From: Gp6-AA40 sp050742535
GTDB taxonomy: Bacteria > Acidobacteriota > Vicinamibacteria > Vicinamibacterales > UBA2999
Assembly (NCBI GenBank): GCA_050742535.1
Contig: JBOGIQ010000013.1
Coordinates: 1 to 39,741 of the forward strand
Length of the DNA stretch: 39,741 bases
Direction of reading: 5' to 3'
The notes below the pieces were generated by a model, which was not told where the DNA came from, made no database searches, and was given only the letters and a program-made list of their open reading frames with translations. The translations under genes were made by a program, and so were the position numbers. Below are positions 1 to 8,080 of the stretch, one piece after another; within the stretch, counting starts at the first letter, position 1, and each line of letters opens with the position of its first letter.

Positions 1-759
1 GTTGAGCTCGTGGCTGGCCGGGAAGGCTCCGAGACCGAGGAGCGTGAGCGCCACCGGTGCGTTGATCCGCTCGGCGAACTGCCGGACCTCCGCCATCGCC
101 CCGCTCTGCAGGATGCCCTGTCCGGCGAGGATGACCGGCTTGCGCGCGGCTTTGATCAGGTCAACCGCCTTTGCGAGCTCGTTCTTCGAGACAGCCAGCT
201 TAGGGCGATAGCCCCGCATCGTCACAGGCCGCGGATCCCACGCCCAATCCATCTTGGCCTGCTGCGCGTCCTTGGTGATGTCCACGAGCACCGGACCAGG
301 CCGTCCGGATTTGGCGAGCAGGAAGGCCTCCTTCATCGCCGGCATGATGTCTTCGATGCGCGTGACGAGGTAGCTGTGTTTGGTAATCGGCAGCGTGATC
401 CCAGTGATGTCGGTTTCCTGGAACGCGTCGTAGCCAATCAGCTTGCTCGGCACCTGACCGGTGATGCAGACCATCGGCACCGAGTCCATCATCGCGGTCG
501 CGATGCCGGTGACCAGATTTGTCGCACCAGGCCCCGAAGTCGCAATTGCCACACCGACGCCGCCCCCCGCTCGCGCATAACCGTCGGCCATGTGCGTGGC
601 GCCCTGCTCGTGCCGGACCAGAACGTGTCGAACCGGGTAATCCAGCATGGCGTCGTACGCTGGCAGAATGGCTCCGCCCGGATACCCGAAAACGGTGGTT
701 ACCCCTTCATGAACAAGGCATTCCCAGATGATCTGGGCCCCTGTGCGTTGGCTTGGCAT
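1..759 (-). CDS. ilvB: Acetolactate synthase large subunit, N-terminal part (cut by window edge)
   Basis: Reading the minus strand from the ATG at 759 gives 253 residues with no stop before the window edge, against a usual length of about 560-590. The start MPSQRTGAQIIWECL is followed by the thiamine-diphosphate enzyme N-domain: VFGYPGGAILPAYDA (about 24-38), the cofactor-activating Glu in RHEQGATHMADGYAR (Glu51), and TSGPGATNLVTGIATAMMDSVPMVCITGQV (about 75-103). The window ends inside the central domain, at PVALTLLGLGAFPASHELN. AHAS condenses two pyruvates, or pyruvate and 2-ketobutyrate, as the first committed step of branched-chain amino acid synthesis. The small subunit ilvN would be expected downstream, outside the window. 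Other ThDP decarboxylases are less likely given the IGYDAFQETD segment. The gene is divergent from the lipoprotein gene across an AT-rich 138-bp gap. Confidence 0.93.
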   Translation of the reverse strand, partial: MPSQRTGAQIIWECLVHEGVTTVFGYPGGAILPAYDAMLDYPVRHVLVRHEQGATHMADGYARAGGGVGVAIATSGPGATNLVTGIATAMMDSVPMVCITGQVPSKLIGYDAFQETDITGITLPITKHSYLVTRIEDIMPAMKEAFLLAKSGRPGPVLVDITKDAQQAKMDWAWDPRPVTMRGYRPKLAVSKNELAKAVDLIKAARKPVILAGQGILQSGAMAEVRQFAERINAPVALTLLGLGAFPASHELN

Positions 760-897
760 GTCGTTCAGTCTGCCCTGTCGAGGTTATATCAGTCAAATTG
801 ATAGTCGTTCAGACACGATAAATCGAATTAATCGGTCATATCCCCTGCGGCCGGCTGGACCGATCCTTGAACTAAGCCGGACTACAGGGGGAACCAG

Positions 898-1725
898 ATG
901 AAGAATCAATGGATGGCCGTAGCCGTGCTCAGCGCCGCCTTCGCGACGGGCTGTGGCGAAAAATCGGCCGAAAACCCGCAAGATAGCCCGCAACAGGACG
1001 GCACGACCGTCGCGGTGCCTCAAGAACCGGGCACACCGGCGAACCTTCAGCCGGCGCCCGCTGACGTGTCCCCGAACAGGGACGCTGTAGGAACGACGAG
1101 CCGGCCACGCCCATCGCAGCCGGCCAGGATCGAAACGCGGCCCGCTCCGATCGCGGCTGAAGCGCCGCGCGTGAATGCAGCGCCCGCCCCTCGGCCGGCT
1201 CCGGTCGTGCGCTTTGTGACGATTCCAGCCGGCACGGCGCTGCCGCTCGAATTGACGACCGCGGTGTCGAGCGAGACGGCGCAGGTCGAAACGCCGGTGA
1301 CCGCGCGGCTGCGTCGAGCGGTGATGGTCGAAGGCGAGACCATCCTGCCGGCCGGCACCGTCGTCAACGGCGAAGTGAGCGAAGTCGACCGCGCCGGCCG
1401 GGTAAAGGGGCGCTCGCGCCTGGCGTTGCGTTTCACGTCGGTCGTCATCGACGGACGTCGTGAATCGTTGCGCACGAATCCGGTGGCCTTCGAGGGTGAA
1501 GCCACCAAGAGCGAGGACGCCACGAAGATCGGCGCCGGCGCCGGCATCGGCGCCGCGATTGGCGGCCTCCTCGGCGGCGGTTCGGGCGCGGCCAAAGGCG
1601 CGGCGATTGGTGGTGCCGCCGGAACCGGCGCGGTGCTGGCCACGCGCGGTAAGGACGTTGAGCTCGCGTCTGGATCCGAAGTGACTCCTACGCTCGCGAG
1701 CCCGGTGGAAGTCGAAGTTCGGTAG
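898..1725 (+). CDS. Lipoprotein with Pro/Ala linker, beta domain and glycine zipper
   Basis: The 275-residue product begins with a short lipoprotein signal whose lipobox FATGC puts the lipidated Cys at 19. A Pro/Ala-rich linker follows to about residue 100. Then comes a beta-rich domain starting TIPAGTALPLELTTAVSSETAQVE and containing ILPAGTVVNGEV, a pattern resembling VirB10/TrbI-like outer-membrane barrels or SH3-like folds. From about 208 to 245 there is a glycine zipper (GAGAGIGAAIGGLLGGG and a second GxxxG run), a helix type that packs in membranes. A strong ribosome site (GGGGGA) sits 5-6 bases before the ATG. Inference: an envelope-anchored structural lipoprotein of a type common in acidobacteria. 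The specific role is unknown. Confidence 0.8.
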   Translation: MKNQWMAVAVLSAAFATGCGEKSAENPQDSPQQDGTTVAVPQEPGTPANLQPAPADVSPNRDAVGTTSRPRPSQPARIETRPAPIAAEAPRVNAAPAPRPAPVVRFVTIPAGTALPLELTTAVSSETAQVETPVTARLRRAVMVEGETILPAGTVVNGEVSEVDRAGRVKGRSRLALRFTSVVIDGRRESLRTNPVAFEGEATKSEDATKIGAGAGIGAAIGGLLGGGSGAAKGAAIGGAAGTGAVLATRGKDVELASGSEVTPTLASPVEVEVR

Positions 1726-1736
1726 GCTGAGGCCGG

Positions 1737-1776
1737 GACGGGGGATCAGGGATCAGGGTCCTGGGATCAGGGACCA
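1737..1776 (+). repeat. GGGATCA-type short tandem repeat before first peptidase gene
   Basis: The 51-bp gap between the lipoprotein gene and the next start is filled by imperfect copies of GGGATCAGG (ggggatcagggatcaggg, then tgggatcagg and gaccag). It lies where a ribosome site would be and could itself supply the GGGA core before the GTG at 1777. No known element was recognised. Confidence 0.6.
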
Positions 1777-3654
1777 GTGATACCCTGCTCCCTCGTGCGG
1801 CGCGTAATCGCCTTCACGGCGCTGCTGCTCGCGACGATTCCCCGCCCGGCGGCTGCCGAATGGCGGTCGCTCCGTTCCGAACACTTTCAAATCATCGGCG
1901 ACGTGTCGCAGGGGCAGCTGCGCGACGTTGCCCTGCAGTTCGAGCAGTTCCACGAGGTCGTCACACAGCTGATTCCGTCGGCCCTCCGCGGCGGAAGCCC
2001 GCCGGTCGTGGTGATCGTCTTCCCGGATCAGCGGTCGCACGGCCCGTTCATGCCGCGTGTGAACGGACGCACCCTGCCGGTCGCCGGCATGTTCGTCGGC
2101 GGTCAGGACGTCAACTACATCACCGTGAGCCTCGAAGCCGGCCACGAGTCGTTCGCGGTTGTCTTCCACGAATACTCGCACCTGCTGCTGAGAGGCGTGT
2201 TCGCGAACGCTCCGCTCTGGTTCAACGAAGGGCTGGCGGAGTACTACAGCACGTTCGAGGTCGTCAATGGCGGACGAACGGCGCGGATTGGCAAGCCGAT
2301 CGCCCGGCACGTGCAATTGCTGCGCGAGCGGCGCATGCCGCTCTCACAGCTCTTTTCGATCAGTCACGGGTCGAAGGAGTACACCACCGAGGGTCTGCAG
2401 CGAAGCCTGCTGTACGCACAGTCGTGGGCCGTCGTCCACCATGCCCTGCACGGCGAGACGCGCCGGCGCGAACAGCTGATTGGGTTCGCACAACGTCTCG
2501 GGGCGGGCGGCGGTCTCGAAGACAGTCTGCGCGCGACCTATGCACTGCCGTTGGACCAGCTCGATGGCGAGGTGCAGGCATACGTACGAAGGCAGATCTA
2601 TCAGCACCTCGAGGTTGATTTCACCAAGAGCCTGGTCACCAAGGTGACGGGAAACGCCGTACGACTTGCGGACGCGGAAGTGGACGCCTGGCTTGGCGAC
2701 TTTCTCGTCCATCAGCGGCAGCGTGACAGTGAGGCCGAAGCGCTGCTGGCCAAAAGTCTCAAGGCACGTCCGGACCTGGCGCAGGCTCATGCCGCGCTTG
2801 GTCTGCTCCGCTGGCGACAGGAGAAATACGAGGAGGCCCTGCCCTATCTGGCGAAGGCGTCGGCGGCCAGTTCGTCGAACGAAGTCGCACACTTCACCTA
2901 CGCCTTTGCGCTGGCAACCGGTGAAGCGCGCGATTCGGCACGCCTCGCCGACGCCGCGTCGGCGCTCGAGAAAGCCATCTCTCTGCGCCCGGGTTATCCG
3001 GCGGCGCAGCGTCTACTCGGCTACGTCTACCTGCAGCGCGACGAGTATGCGAAGGTCCGCGATCTGCTCGGCCCGATGGTGAAGATCTCGCCGGGCGATC
3101 ACGATGCGGCCTTGCTTCTGGCGGCCGGGCTTCTCGGTCTGAACGACATGGCCGGCGCGCGCGCGCTGCTGGGGCCCATCGTTGCCGCGTCGCCCGACGA
3201 AGAGGCGCGGCGTCAGGCGCGTACGTTGCTCGGGCAGATCGCGACCGTTCAGAACAGCTCACAGGCAGGAAGCAGCCGTCCCTCTCTAGCCGCGCCCAGT
3301 CTCGAGCAGAGGACGGAGTCAACGGCAACCGGTGCACGCTCGTCGTCGCAGCCGTCAGTTATCCTCCCGCTTCGACCGCTGCAGCCCGGGGAGCAGCGGA
3401 CCTACGGAATCTTCCAAGCCATCGAGTGTTCCGAGAAGGGCGTGGTGCTGGTCCTTCAAGGGCCAACGGGCACCGTTCGCGCCAGCGCGGCGAGCTTCCC
3501 CTCGGTCGAATTCACCACCTTTCGATCGCAAACGAGCGGAAGCGTTTCGTGCGGCCCTCAGCCCGCAGTTCCTGCCCTGCTGACCTGGCGAAGCGAAGCG
3601 GATTCCACCGTCGCCATGGCGATCGAGCTGCTGCCGGACGGATATGTTCCGTAA
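1777..3654 (+). CDS. Secreted gluzincin-type peptidase (MA-like) with TPR repeats, copy 1 of 3
   Basis: This 625-residue protein has a signal peptide (RRVIAFTALLLATIPRPAAA, cleavage near 27). Its metallopeptidase domain carries the zinc motif HEYSH (131-135) and a downstream FNEGLAEYYS helix whose Glu151 or Glu155 would be the third ligand, as in the peptidase MA-like/DUF1570 gluzincins. Several TPR units follow (about 300-490), including ARPDLAQAHAALGLLRWRQEKYEEALPYL and LRPGYPAAQRLLGYVYLQRDEYAKV. After a low-complexity linker there is a beta domain of about 100 residues ending ELLPDGYVP. The start is a GTG; another in-frame GTG at 1795 would give a more conventional signal peptide. Inference: an exported protease or peptide-binding protein. 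All catalytic residues are present. The 3' end overlaps the convergent DoxX gene by 97 bp. Confidence 0.8.
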   Translation: MIPCSLVRRVIAFTALLLATIPRPAAAEWRSLRSEHFQIIGDVSQGQLRDVALQFEQFHEVVTQLIPSALRGGSPPVVVIVFPDQRSHGPFMPRVNGRTLPVAGMFVGGQDVNYITVSLEAGHESFAVVFHEYSHLLLRGVFANAPLWFNEGLAEYYSTFEVVNGGRTARIGKPIARHVQLLRERRMPLSQLFSISHGSKEYTTEGLQRSLLYAQSWAVVHHALHGETRRREQLIGFAQRLGAGGGLEDSLRATYALPLDQLDGEVQAYVRRQIYQHLEVDFTKSLVTKVTGNAVRLADAEVDAWLGDFLVHQRQRDSEAEALLAKSLKARPDLAQAHAALGLLRWRQEKYEEALPYLAKASAASSSNEVAHFTYAFALATGEARDSARLADAASALEKAISLRPGYPAAQRLLGYVYLQRDEYAKVRDLLGPMVKISPGDHDAALLLAAGLLGLNDMAGARALLGPIVAASPDEEARRQARTLLGQIATVQNSSQAGSSRPSLAAPSLEQRTESTATGARSSSQPSVILPLRPLQPGEQRTYGIFQAIECSEKGVVLVLQGPTGTVRASAASFPSVEFTTFRSQTSGSVSCGPQPAVPALLTWRSEADSTVAMAIELLPDGYVP

Positions 3655-4022
3655 ACGGCACCTGCCTCGAGGCCGCGAGCGAGCGTAAACGCCGCAATCG
3701 CCATCACCATGTCGCGCACCGCGACATCGAAATATCCGCCGATCGCGAGGTTCACCGCCACCAGCAGGAGCCAGGTACTGGCGACGTACGCCCCCAGCTT
3801 CGGCGCGAGACCGAGGATCGTCGCACCCACCGCAATCTCAACGACGCCAACCACCGCCATGAACGCCGGCACGGAAACCGGCAGGACGGCTGACGACGCG
3901 GGGCTGACGTAACTGCCCCAGTCCGCCAGCAGATTGAAGAATTTATCGAGACCGGCAACCGTTGCGGTCAGTCCGAGCGCCAGCTGAAGAGCCCGGAAGG
4001 ATACATTGAGCGGCTTGTTCAT
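3558..4022 (-). CDS. DoxX-family membrane protein
   Basis: The 154-residue product has four hydrophobic helices typical of DoxX/DoxD-like proteins: LQLALGLTATVAGLDKFFNLL, FMAVVGVVEIAVGATILGL, LGAYVASTWLLLVAVNLAI and MVMAIAAFTLARGL. The last 25 or so residues are polar and overlap the 3' end of the peptidase gene on the other strand. DoxX proteins are small inner-membrane proteins linked to quinone or thiol redox stress in some species; the substrate here cannot be read from sequence. The gene is divergent from the ECF sigma gene over a 96-bp region holding a perfect 7-bp inverted repeat, so shared regulation is plausible. Confidence 0.8.
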   Translation of the reverse strand: MNKPLNVSFRALQLALGLTATVAGLDKFFNLLADWGSYVSPASSAVLPVSVPAFMAVVGVVEIAVGATILGLAPKLGAYVASTWLLLVAVNLAIGGYFDVAVRDMVMAIAAFTLARGLEAGAVYGTYPSGSSSIAMATVESASLRQVSRAGTAG

Positions 4023-4065
4023 TGATTACACCCTCCACAGGAATGGAGTCGGGACCCGCGGTCCG

Positions 4066-4109
4066 GGTGACACCGAGGTCGTTGTCACCTTTTGCCGGCT
4101 TGTTACTCT
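4066..4109. promoter_or_regulatory. Divergent control region: GGTGACA-N10-TGTCACC inverted repeat and candidate sigma-gene promoter
   Basis: Between the DoxX and ECF sigma genes lies GGTGACA (4066-4072), ten bases, then TGTCACC (4083-4089), a perfect inverted repeat. The right arm overlaps TTGTCA (4082-4087), which with TACTCT (4104-4109) at 16-bp spacing gives a candidate promoter toward the sigma gene. A symmetric site on the -35 box fits a repressor operator or an autoregulatory ECF-dependent promoter. This is inference from position and symmetry only. Confidence 0.45.
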
Positions 4110-4118
4110 GTAGAAGCG

Positions 4119-4817
4119 ATGGCCCCTGTTTCCCCTGCTGCCGCTGCCCCGCTCGTGGCGCCGTTCGCGTCGCTGTCCGACGAGGAGGTCGTGGCGCGTG
4201 TGATCGGCGGCGAAACTGCCCTGTTCGAGATCCTCATGCGGCGTCACAACGAGCGGATCTACCGCGCGGCTCGCGCCATCCTGCGCGATGACAGCGAAAC
4301 GGAAGACGTCATGCAGCAGGCATATGTGAACGCATACACGCACCTGCGGCAGTTCGACGGCCGGGCGCAGTTTGCGACGTGGCTGACGAAGATCGCCGTG
4401 CACGAAGCGCTGGCGCGCGTGCGGCGCCGCGGCCGCTGCGAGCCGCTCGAGGATTCGTTCGTGGAGACCCTGATGCCGATCCAGCCCAGCCCTGATCCCG
4501 AGCGGCAGGCGTTTGCGCGTGAGCTCGGGGCTCTGCTCGAGTCGGCCGTGGACCGGCTGGGCGACGGATACCGTGAGGTGTTCGTCCTCCGCCAGGTCGA
4601 GGGGCTCAGCACGTCAGAGACGGCACAGGCCCTGGATGTCAGCGAGGATGTCGTGAAAACACGGCTTTCACGCGCGCGCGCCGCGCTCCAGCGGGACCTG
4701 CTCGATCACGCCGGTGCGGCCGCCGCCAGCGCCTTCACGTTCGGCCTCGCCCGCTGCGACCGTGTCGTCGCTGCGGTGATGGCGCGAATCTCCACGATCG
4801 ACGTTCGCCAGGGGTGA
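4119..4817 (+). CDS. ECF-type RNA polymerase sigma factor
   Basis: From the ATG at 4119 (preceded by TAGAAGCG) the protein has 232 residues. A TTG at 4092 in the same frame would add nine. Sigma region 2 spans about 33-103 (LFEILMRRHNERIYRAARAILRDDSETEDVMQQAYVNAY, then FATWLTKIAVHEALARVRRR). Region 4 spans about 133-192 (VDRLGDGYREVFVLRQVEGLSTSETAQAL, DVVKTRLSRARAAL). The C-terminal FTFGLARCDRVVAAVMARI tail is common in this class. No anti-sigma gene adjoins it; the neighbours are DoxX (divergent) and peptidase copy 2, whose GTG start overlaps this gene's TGA by 4 bp, suggesting translational coupling. Inference: it may direct its own transcription together with that of the exported peptidases. 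Confidence 0.92.
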   Translation: MAPVSPAAAAPLVAPFASLSDEEVVARVIGGETALFEILMRRHNERIYRAARAILRDDSETEDVMQQAYVNAYTHLRQFDGRAQFATWLTKIAVHEALARVRRRGRCEPLEDSFVETLMPIQPSPDPERQAFARELGALLESAVDRLGDGYREVFVLRQVEGLSTSETAQALDVSEDVVKTRLSRARAALQRDLLDHAGAAAASAFTFGLARCDRVVAAVMARISTIDVRQG

Positions 4818-6532
4818 TACTCTGCCGCACGGCCGTGCGGTGCATTCTTCTTCTCGCGGCGTCGATAGTTGCGTTCACCCCGGTCGCTGCAGCGGCCGAG
4901 TGGCTCGCGCTCCGTACCAAGCACCATCAGGTCGCCGGCAACGTGTCGGCGAGAGACTTGAAGGACGTCGCGCTTCGGGTCGAGCAGTTCCGTGAGGTCA
5001 TCGCGACGCTCAATCAGGCCACCATCGAGGCAGCACAGATCGAGGCAAAACAGGGTGTCTCGGCGATCGTGCTGGCCTTTCCCGACGAGCGTTCCTACCG
5101 GCCGTTCATGCCGATGGCGAACGGGCGCCGGGTGCCCGTCGGCGGTCTGTTCGTTGCCGGTCCCAGAGGGACCTACATCACGCTGAACCTCGACGCCGGC
5201 GACGACGCGTATCGCGGCATCTACCACGAGTACTCGCACTACCTGCTGCGCAACGTCTTCGGTGCCGCGCCGCTGTGGTTCAACGAAGGCCTCGCCGAGT
5301 ACTACAGCACGCTGGAGGTGTCGAGCGACGGCCGCCGCGCCGTGATCGGCAAACCGGTCCCGCAGCACGTCGAGCTGCTTCGCGAGCGTCGTCTCCCGCT
5401 GGCGACGCTGTTATCGATCACCGCGGCATCGCCGATCTATTCGAGCGATACGCCGGAGCGCTCCGTGATGTACGCGCAGTCGTGGGCGATGGTCCACCAT
5501 GCCCTCCATGCCCAACCGCGCCGCCGCGACGCGCTCATCGACCTGGCGTTCAAGCTGGCCGCGGGCATGACGCCCGAGCAGGCCGTCCTCGAGGCGTACG
5601 GCATGACGATCCCTGACCTCGAACGCGAGGTGCAGGCCTACACCCGCCGCGAGATTTATCAGGCAACCAGCTTCGAATTCAAAGACGCGATCACCACGAC
5701 GCTGGGTCGTAATCCGATGCCGGCCGACGAAGGGGAGGTCGAGGCGTGGCTCGGCGGGGTGCAGATGACGATCGGGCGCCCGGAGGAAGGAGCGGTGCGC
5801 CTGGAGAAGGCGCTCAAGACGAGACCCGACGTCGTCGCCGCCTTGTCGCGGTCGAACTACCAGCTCAGGGTTCCCGGCCGTGTCGCCGTGCTCGCCACCA
5901 TGCGTGCGTTTCTCAATCAAGGCGAATACGCGGCGGTCCGCGGTGCGCTGACGCCAATGGTCAGGGCGAACCCGGCCGATCACGAAGCCGCGCTGATGCT
6001 GGCGGAAGCGCTGCTCCGCCTCGACGATCCAGACGGCGCGCGGGCGCTCCTCGGTCCCGTGCTCGCGGGCGGAACCGACGTCCGCAAGGAGCAGGCACGC
6101 GCCCTGCTCGGCGAGCTGGCTGAGGTGCGCGAGCGGCTTGGCAACCCTCCCGCCGCGCCTCCTGCCGACGCGCAGAGGGGCAGCTCCGCACGCACGCCGG
6201 ACCCTCAGCCGCCGCCGGTGGCGAAGAATCAAGGATTGATTCTGCAGCTGCGGAATGTGCAACCAGGCGAGCAACGCATTCAGGGAACCATCCAGGGAAT
6301 CGAATGCACCCGCAGCGGGGTCGTGGTTGTGATCGGTACGCCGCAGGGCGCAACGCGGGCGTCGGCGCCGAGCCTGGCGTCGATCATGTTCGTGACGTTC
6401 CGATCGCAGACCGGCGGCGCCATTTCGTGTGGTGCGCAGGTCCCGGCGCCGGCACTGCTGACGACGCGGCGAGAGGGGACGCGCACGATTGCGGTCGCCC
6501 TGGAGCTGCTGCCGGACGGATACGAGCCCTAG
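4814..6532 (+). CDS. Secreted gluzincin-type peptidase with TPR repeats, copy 2 of 3
   Basis: A paralogue of the gene at 1777, 572 residues, with signal peptide (CILLLAASIVAFTPVAAAAEW). Its zinc motif HEYSH lies at 138-142 and is followed by WFNEGLAEYYS with Glu158. Compared with copy 1 it has a changed insert around 68-82 (NQATIEAAQIEAKQG) and lacks about 60 residues of TPR sequence: KTRPDVVAAL runs almost directly into a unit ending FLNQGEYAAVRGALTPMV. It keeps the C-terminal beta domain ending ELLPDGYEP. The GTG start overlaps the sigma factor stop (GTGA), which supports this start and coupled expression. Domain layout is clear; substrate is unknown. Confidence 0.82.
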   Translation: MILCRTAVRCILLLAASIVAFTPVAAAAEWLALRTKHHQVAGNVSARDLKDVALRVEQFREVIATLNQATIEAAQIEAKQGVSAIVLAFPDERSYRPFMPMANGRRVPVGGLFVAGPRGTYITLNLDAGDDAYRGIYHEYSHYLLRNVFGAAPLWFNEGLAEYYSTLEVSSDGRRAVIGKPVPQHVELLRERRLPLATLLSITAASPIYSSDTPERSVMYAQSWAMVHHALHAQPRRRDALIDLAFKLAAGMTPEQAVLEAYGMTIPDLEREVQAYTRREIYQATSFEFKDAITTTLGRNPMPADEGEVEAWLGGVQMTIGRPEEGAVRLEKALKTRPDVVAALSRSNYQLRVPGRVAVLATMRAFLNQGEYAAVRGALTPMVRANPADHEAALMLAEALLRLDDPDGARALLGPVLAGGTDVRKEQARALLGELAEVRERLGNPPAAPPADAQRGSSARTPDPQPPPVAKNQGLILQLRNVQPGEQRIQGTIQGIECTRSGVVVVIGTPQGATRASAPSLASIMFVTFRSQTGGAISCGAQVPAPALLTTRREGTRTIAVALELLPDGYEP

Positions 6533-6558
6533 CCCGACGCTGATTCGCAAATATTCGC

Positions 6559-8019
6559 ATGGGGCGGTTTCTTCTCCTCGCGGCGTCCATCCTCCTCGGT
6601 GCCCCGCTCCCAGCGGCCGCCGAATGGCGTGAGGTGCGCACCGATCACTTTCGCGTCATCGGCGACGTGCCACCGGCCCGGCTGCGCGACGTCGCACTCC
6701 GATTCGAGCAGTTCCGCGGCGTTGTCACGCAGCTGCTGCCGGACGCCGTGCCCGCCGCAAGCGCGCCAGTCGTGGTCATCGTCTTCCCGGATGCTCAGTC
6801 GTATCGTCCATTCATGCCGATCGTCAACGCGCGCACCGTGCCGGTTGACGGTTTTTTCGTCGACGGCGCGGACGTCAACTACATCACGATGAACGTCGAG
6901 GCCGGCGAACGCGCGTTCCCGATCGTCTTCCATGAGTTCTCCCACTACCTCCTCAACAACGCGTTCCCGCGCACGCCGTTGTGGTTCCATGAAGGACTCG
7001 CCGAGTACTTCAGCACGATGGAGGTGACGGCTGGCGGGCAGCGGGTCGTCGTCGGCAAACCGGTTGCACGGCATGTCGAGCTGCTGCGGAAGCGCCGCCT
7101 GAGCCTGCCGCAGCTGTTTGCGATCGACCGGACCTCGAAGCAGTACACACAGGATGGTCCCGAGCGCGACCTGTTGTACGCGCAGTCCTGGGCGGTCGTG
7201 CACCACGCCCGGCACGCCGAACCGGCACGATTCGAGGCGCTCGTGTGGCTGGCGCGCCGGCTGGCTGATGGTGAGAGCGCCGACGGCAGCGTCCGTGGAA
7301 CGTATGCGATGCCGCTCGACAGGCTGGACGCCGATATCCGGGCCCACGTACCCAGGGCCGGCTCCGACGAGATCACCTTGCGCAGCGCGGTGATCACGCG
7401 CGTCGCCGCCGAGGCAACCGCGATCGACGCCGCGGAAACCGACGCGTGGCTCGCCGACCTGCTCGCGCATTTGCAGCGAGGCCCCGAGGCGATACCGCGG
7501 TTGGAAAGGGCGCTGCAGGTGCGTGGCGATTTGCCGCGTGCGCTCGCCACGCTCGGGGTCCTTCGGATTCGAATGGGAAACCGGCCGCAAGGCCTGTCGC
7601 TGCTCGAACGAGCGGCCGCAGCGGGTCCGGATATCGAGACGGTGCAGTTCGAGTACGGTTGGGCGCTGGCGACAGACCCTGCGCTTGACGCCTCGAAAAT
7701 CGAGCGTGCCCGTGCGGCGCTCGAACGTGCGCTCGTCCTTCGCCCGGGCTACCCGGCGGCCATCCAGATGCTGGCAGCGGTGTACGGCCGTACGGGCGAC
7801 TTTGTACGGATGCGGGAGCTGTTGACGCCGCTGGTCAAAGCCGTTCCGGACAACCAGGACGCCGCGCTCCAGCTCGCGGCGGCGATGCTCGCGCTTGGCG
7901 AAGTGCCGCCCGCCCGCGCGCTGCTCGGTCCGATTCTCGCGCGTCCGCACGATGCAGAAATGCGGGCACGCGCGCGGACGCTGCTCGCGCAGATCTCGAA
8001 GCTGCAGCAGCAGCCGTGA
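6559..8019 (+). CDS. Secreted gluzincin-type peptidase with TPR repeats, copy 3 of 3 (no C-terminal domain)
   Basis: Third tandem paralogue, 486 residues, starting at an ATG 26 bp after copy 2 with no clear ribosome site. The signal peptide is MGRFLLLAASILLGAPLPAAAEW. The zinc helix reads HEFSH and is followed by WFHEGLAEYFS, so all three metal-site positions are kept. The TPR part resembles copy 1 (LRPGYPAAIQMLAAVYGRTGDFVRMRELLTPLVKAVPDNQDAALQLAAAMLAL). The protein stops right after the TPR region at ISKLQQQP and lacks the beta domain shared by copies 1 and 2. Inference: family members have diverged in their binding or anchoring parts while keeping the catalytic site. Confidence 0.82.
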   Translation: MGRFLLLAASILLGAPLPAAAEWREVRTDHFRVIGDVPPARLRDVALRFEQFRGVVTQLLPDAVPAASAPVVVIVFPDAQSYRPFMPIVNARTVPVDGFFVDGADVNYITMNVEAGERAFPIVFHEFSHYLLNNAFPRTPLWFHEGLAEYFSTMEVTAGGQRVVVGKPVARHVELLRKRRLSLPQLFAIDRTSKQYTQDGPERDLLYAQSWAVVHHARHAEPARFEALVWLARRLADGESADGSVRGTYAMPLDRLDADIRAHVPRAGSDEITLRSAVITRVAAEATAIDAAETDAWLADLLAHLQRGPEAIPRLERALQVRGDLPRALATLGVLRIRMGNRPQGLSLLERAAAAGPDIETVQFEYGWALATDPALDASKIERARAALERALVLRPGYPAAIQMLAAVYGRTGDFVRMRELLTPLVKAVPDNQDAALQLAAAMLALGEVPPARALLGPILARPHDAEMRARARTLLAQISKLQQQP

Positions 8020-8020
8020 C

Positions 8021-8080
8021 GTGGAGTCCGGCTTCAGCCGGATAACCGTGCGTAGAGTCCGGCGTCAGCCGGATAACCGT
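8021..8080 (+). repeat. REP-like hairpin doublet (TCCGGC stem)
   Basis: Two tandem 29-bp elements at 8021-8049 and 8052-8080 fill the entire gap between the convergent stops of peptidase copy 3 and the CDGSH gene. Each has a head (GTGG, then GTAG), AG, a six-base stem TCCGGC, a four-base loop (TTCA, then GTCA), the complement GCCGGA, and TAACCGT. The head-plus-hairpin plan matches bacterial REP elements recognised by TnpA-REP (RAYT) transposases, whose conserved 5' tetranucleotide is GTAG/GTGG. A further copy overlaps the amidase start at 25285. Confidence 0.8.

Noticed and set aside
10..801. 263-residue plus-strand ORF at the left edge
   Set aside because: It is antisense to ilvB, whose minus-strand translation shows clear ThDP-enzyme motifs. 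The Arg/His-rich product has no domain pattern.
6529..7950. 473-residue minus-strand ORF
   Set aside because: Antisense to the third peptidase paralogue; similar antisense frames occur over the other copies for the same compositional reason.
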